Positions 5,741 through 7,014 of a stretch of 7,014 nt of DNA are shown in pieces. The DNA is from UBA12276 sp041476285 (GTDB taxonomy: Archaea; Micrarchaeota; Micrarchaeia; Micrarchaeales; Micrarchaeaceae), in the NCBI GenBank assembly GCA_041476285.1, contig JBGOTD010000041.1, forward strand, positions 1 through 7,014, read 5' to 3'. The notes beneath the pieces are model-generated. The model did no database searches. It was not told where the DNA came from and saw only the letters and a program-made list of their open reading frames with translations. The position numbers were made by a program, and so were the translations under genes. Position 1 is the first letter of the stretch; each line of letters opens with the position of its first letter.

Positions 5741-7014
5741 TATCTGGGAATCGGAGCGTATGCATAATTTTCTTCATCCCTTAGCAGGAGTGCTATGACC
5801 TCTTCTGCCGCCTTTTTGTAATCCGCATTTGGTGCATTTAGTATCTGCCTTCCAACTATTGCATTCCAACTGTTTCCCAAAATAGTCTTGACTTCTTTAA
5901 TTTCACCACCTTGGCCAGAGCCTAAACCTGGTGCATAATATGTCAATCTTATGCTTTTGTCATCCACTACCTTCTCTATTGTTTCCTTGACCAACTTTAT
6001 TTCATCTATTTTAGTGCCAGGGACAACAAAATCCCTTACTCCTGCTTTAATGGCTATCCTGTATATTTCTAACGCACCCTCATTAGATATGAAACCACCT
6101 TCGCTTACGCGAAAGGCCGGATGAGTCATTATGCCGCCAACTATTACACCAAGGCCGCGGTCTAAGGCATCATATAATTGTGCCCTATATATCCATGCCC
6201 TTTCTGTTTCAGGGCCTGCAAACGGAAATAATATCACCGCATTTGTCTTTGCTTCTTTATTTAGCTGCATAAAATCTTCTCCAGTGTCTGGAATGTCATT
6301 GCCAGCCTTCTGGTGATCGTATATTATTGGCTTATCCGTGTATTTCCTGGCAGTCTCAATAACTAATGGCAAGCCATACCTCAAACCTAAGCTAAAGCCT
6401 ACTTTATACCCGCCAATGCCATCTAGACCGGATGTATCACGAACGAGATTTCCAAACTCCTCAAGGCTTTTCATGTCACATGCAGGAATTACATTTGTAT
6501 CCCTGAGCATTATCTTGCTTGGTTCAACTCCGACTATTTTCTTTGCCTCGTCAGTACCATAAACACGTATGTATGTTGTCATTTTCTGGACTTGCTTTTG
6601 ATCTTCTTCGGTGCTTGCTGCTAAATACTGTTGAATTTCTGTTGCTTTTACTATAGAAACTACAGGTACGCCAGTGGCTTTTGTAAATTCCTCTGTTGCA
6701 CTCTTTCCGTTTATTCCGACTTCTTGTCTGTCCACACCAATGACCAACCCCACTATCTTCGGGTTATCAAGTAATCCATTAAGTTCAGCAATTGCGGTGT
6801 ATTTTGTATCGGCAGTGGTAAGAACGTCGTCCAATAATATTATATTGCTGTCTTTAGATGGCACCCTTCCAACTATTTTGCTTTTCGCAAGCTGTTCTTT
6901 AGGCAGATTTGTTGCTTCACCATAGTTCTTGCCTGTTTTTCTTGTGAAAAACCAGCTTGAATGTATACCATACTGTCGGTGTAACTCGACAGAAACAGCA
7001 GAAGCGAAAGGAAC
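5740..7014 (-). CDS. pyrEF: Bifunctional orotate phosphoribosyltransferase-OMP decarboxylase (UMP synthase-like), N-terminus cut by the window edge
   Basis: The last two steps of UMP synthesis appear fused in one cytosolic protein: orotate + PRPP to OMP, then decarboxylation to UMP. The frame stays open from the stop at 5740 to the right edge, giving 424 visible residues. The GTG at 6864 is internal, since homology continues upstream of it. OPRT part (visible residues 1-about 160): PFASAVSVEL (2-11), catalytic loop FTRKTGKNYGE (23-33), PRPP motif ILLDDVLTTADT (59-70) and GVDRQE (93-98). OMP decarboxylase part (about 165-415): K204 in GGYKVGFSL, catalytic block YDHQKAGNDIPDTG (D233, K236, D240), phosphate-binding APGLGSGQGGE (361-371) and AIVGRQIL (385-392). 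The catalytic block is two residues longer than the usual D-x-K-x-x-D. By comparison with E. coli OPRT, about 75 N-terminal residues are missing beyond the edge. The order PyrE-PyrF is that of eukaryotic UMP synthase. The gene converges on the A24 peptidase gene. Confidence 0.9.
   Translation of the reverse strand, partial: VPFASAVSVELHRQYGIHSSWFFTRKTGKNYGEATNLPKEQLAKSKIVGRVPSKDSNIILLDDVLTTADTKYTAIAELNGLLDNPKIVGLVIGVDRQEVGINGKSATEEFTKATGVPVVSIVKATEIQQYLAASTEEDQKQVQKMTTYIRVYGTDEAKKIVGVEPSKIMLRDTNVIPACDMKSLEEFGNLVRDTSGLDGIGGYKVGFSLGLRYGLPLVIETARKYTDKPIIYDHQKAGNDIPDTGEDFMQLNKEAKTNAVILFPFAGPETERAWIYRAQLYDALDRGLGVIVGGIMTHPAFRVSEGGFISNEGALEIYRIAIKAGVRDFVVPGTKIDEIKLVKETIEKVVDDKSIRLTYYAPGLGSGQGGEIKEVKTILGNSWNAIVGRQILNAPNADYKKAAEEVIALLLRDEENYAYAPIPR

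Noticed and set aside
5740..6864. GTG at 6864 as the start of the pyrEF gene (374 residues)
   Set aside because: The same frame continues without a stop to the window edge and encodes conserved OPRT sequence (PFASAVSVEL, RKTGKNYGE) upstream, so the GTG is an internal valine.
6674..6925. 83-codon plus-strand frame opposite pyrEF
   Set aside because: It is antisense to the OPRT PRPP-binding region, which has clear homology in the other strand.
5740..7014. Recent transfer of pyrEF based on base composition
   Set aside because: The gene looks slightly richer in A+T than leuS by hand counts of a few lines, but the difference is small and uneven and not enough to argue for transfer.

Overview
The window reads as a piece of an archaeal chromosome. 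The leucyl-tRNA synthetase is of the archaeal/eukaryotic type. There is a PibD/FlaK-like A24 prepilin peptidase. Starts are preceded by archaeal TATA-like boxes or by GGTG/GGGTGA Shine-Dalgarno sequences. Gene density is high, with 1 to 4 nt junctions and no gene-free stretch above about 200 bases. The compact layout and divergent proteins would fit a small-genome DPANN-type lineage such as Micrarchaeota, but that placement is an inference and a weak one.

Layout from left to right. (1) Positions 1-46, minus strand: the first 15 codons of a gene running off the left edge, starting with a signal-peptide-like sequence. (2) Positions 47-206: a divergent promoter region. (3) Positions 207-524, plus: a 105-residue conserved-looking protein of unknown function. 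(4) Positions 525-582: two hairpins at a convergent junction. (5) Positions 571-4099, minus: a two-gene operon, leuS (959 aa) followed one nucleotide later by a HAD-family phosphatase. (6) Positions 4100-4206: a second divergent promoter region containing paired inverted repeats around a TATA-like box. (7) Positions 4207-4824, plus: an Fe/Mn-family superoxide dismutase. (8) Positions 4854-5735, plus: a multi-pass A24 prepilin/prearchaellin peptidase. (9) Position 5740 to the right edge, minus: a bifunctional orotate phosphoribosyltransferase-OMP decarboxylase (UMP synthase-like), lacking only its N-terminus because of the window edge. Its reading frame continues well upstream of the first internal GTG at 6864.

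The functions are mostly housekeeping: translation (leuS), pyrimidine synthesis (pyrE-pyrF fusion), oxidative-stress defence (sod) and surface-filament processing (A24 peptidase). No mobile element, CRISPR array, tRNA or rRNA is visible. The observations most worth a second look are the PyrE-PyrF fusion with a stretched OMP decarboxylase catalytic signature, a LeuRS editing domain whose threonine-rich motif is altered, the symmetric sequences around the sod promoter, and stop codons that sit inside small inverted repeats.
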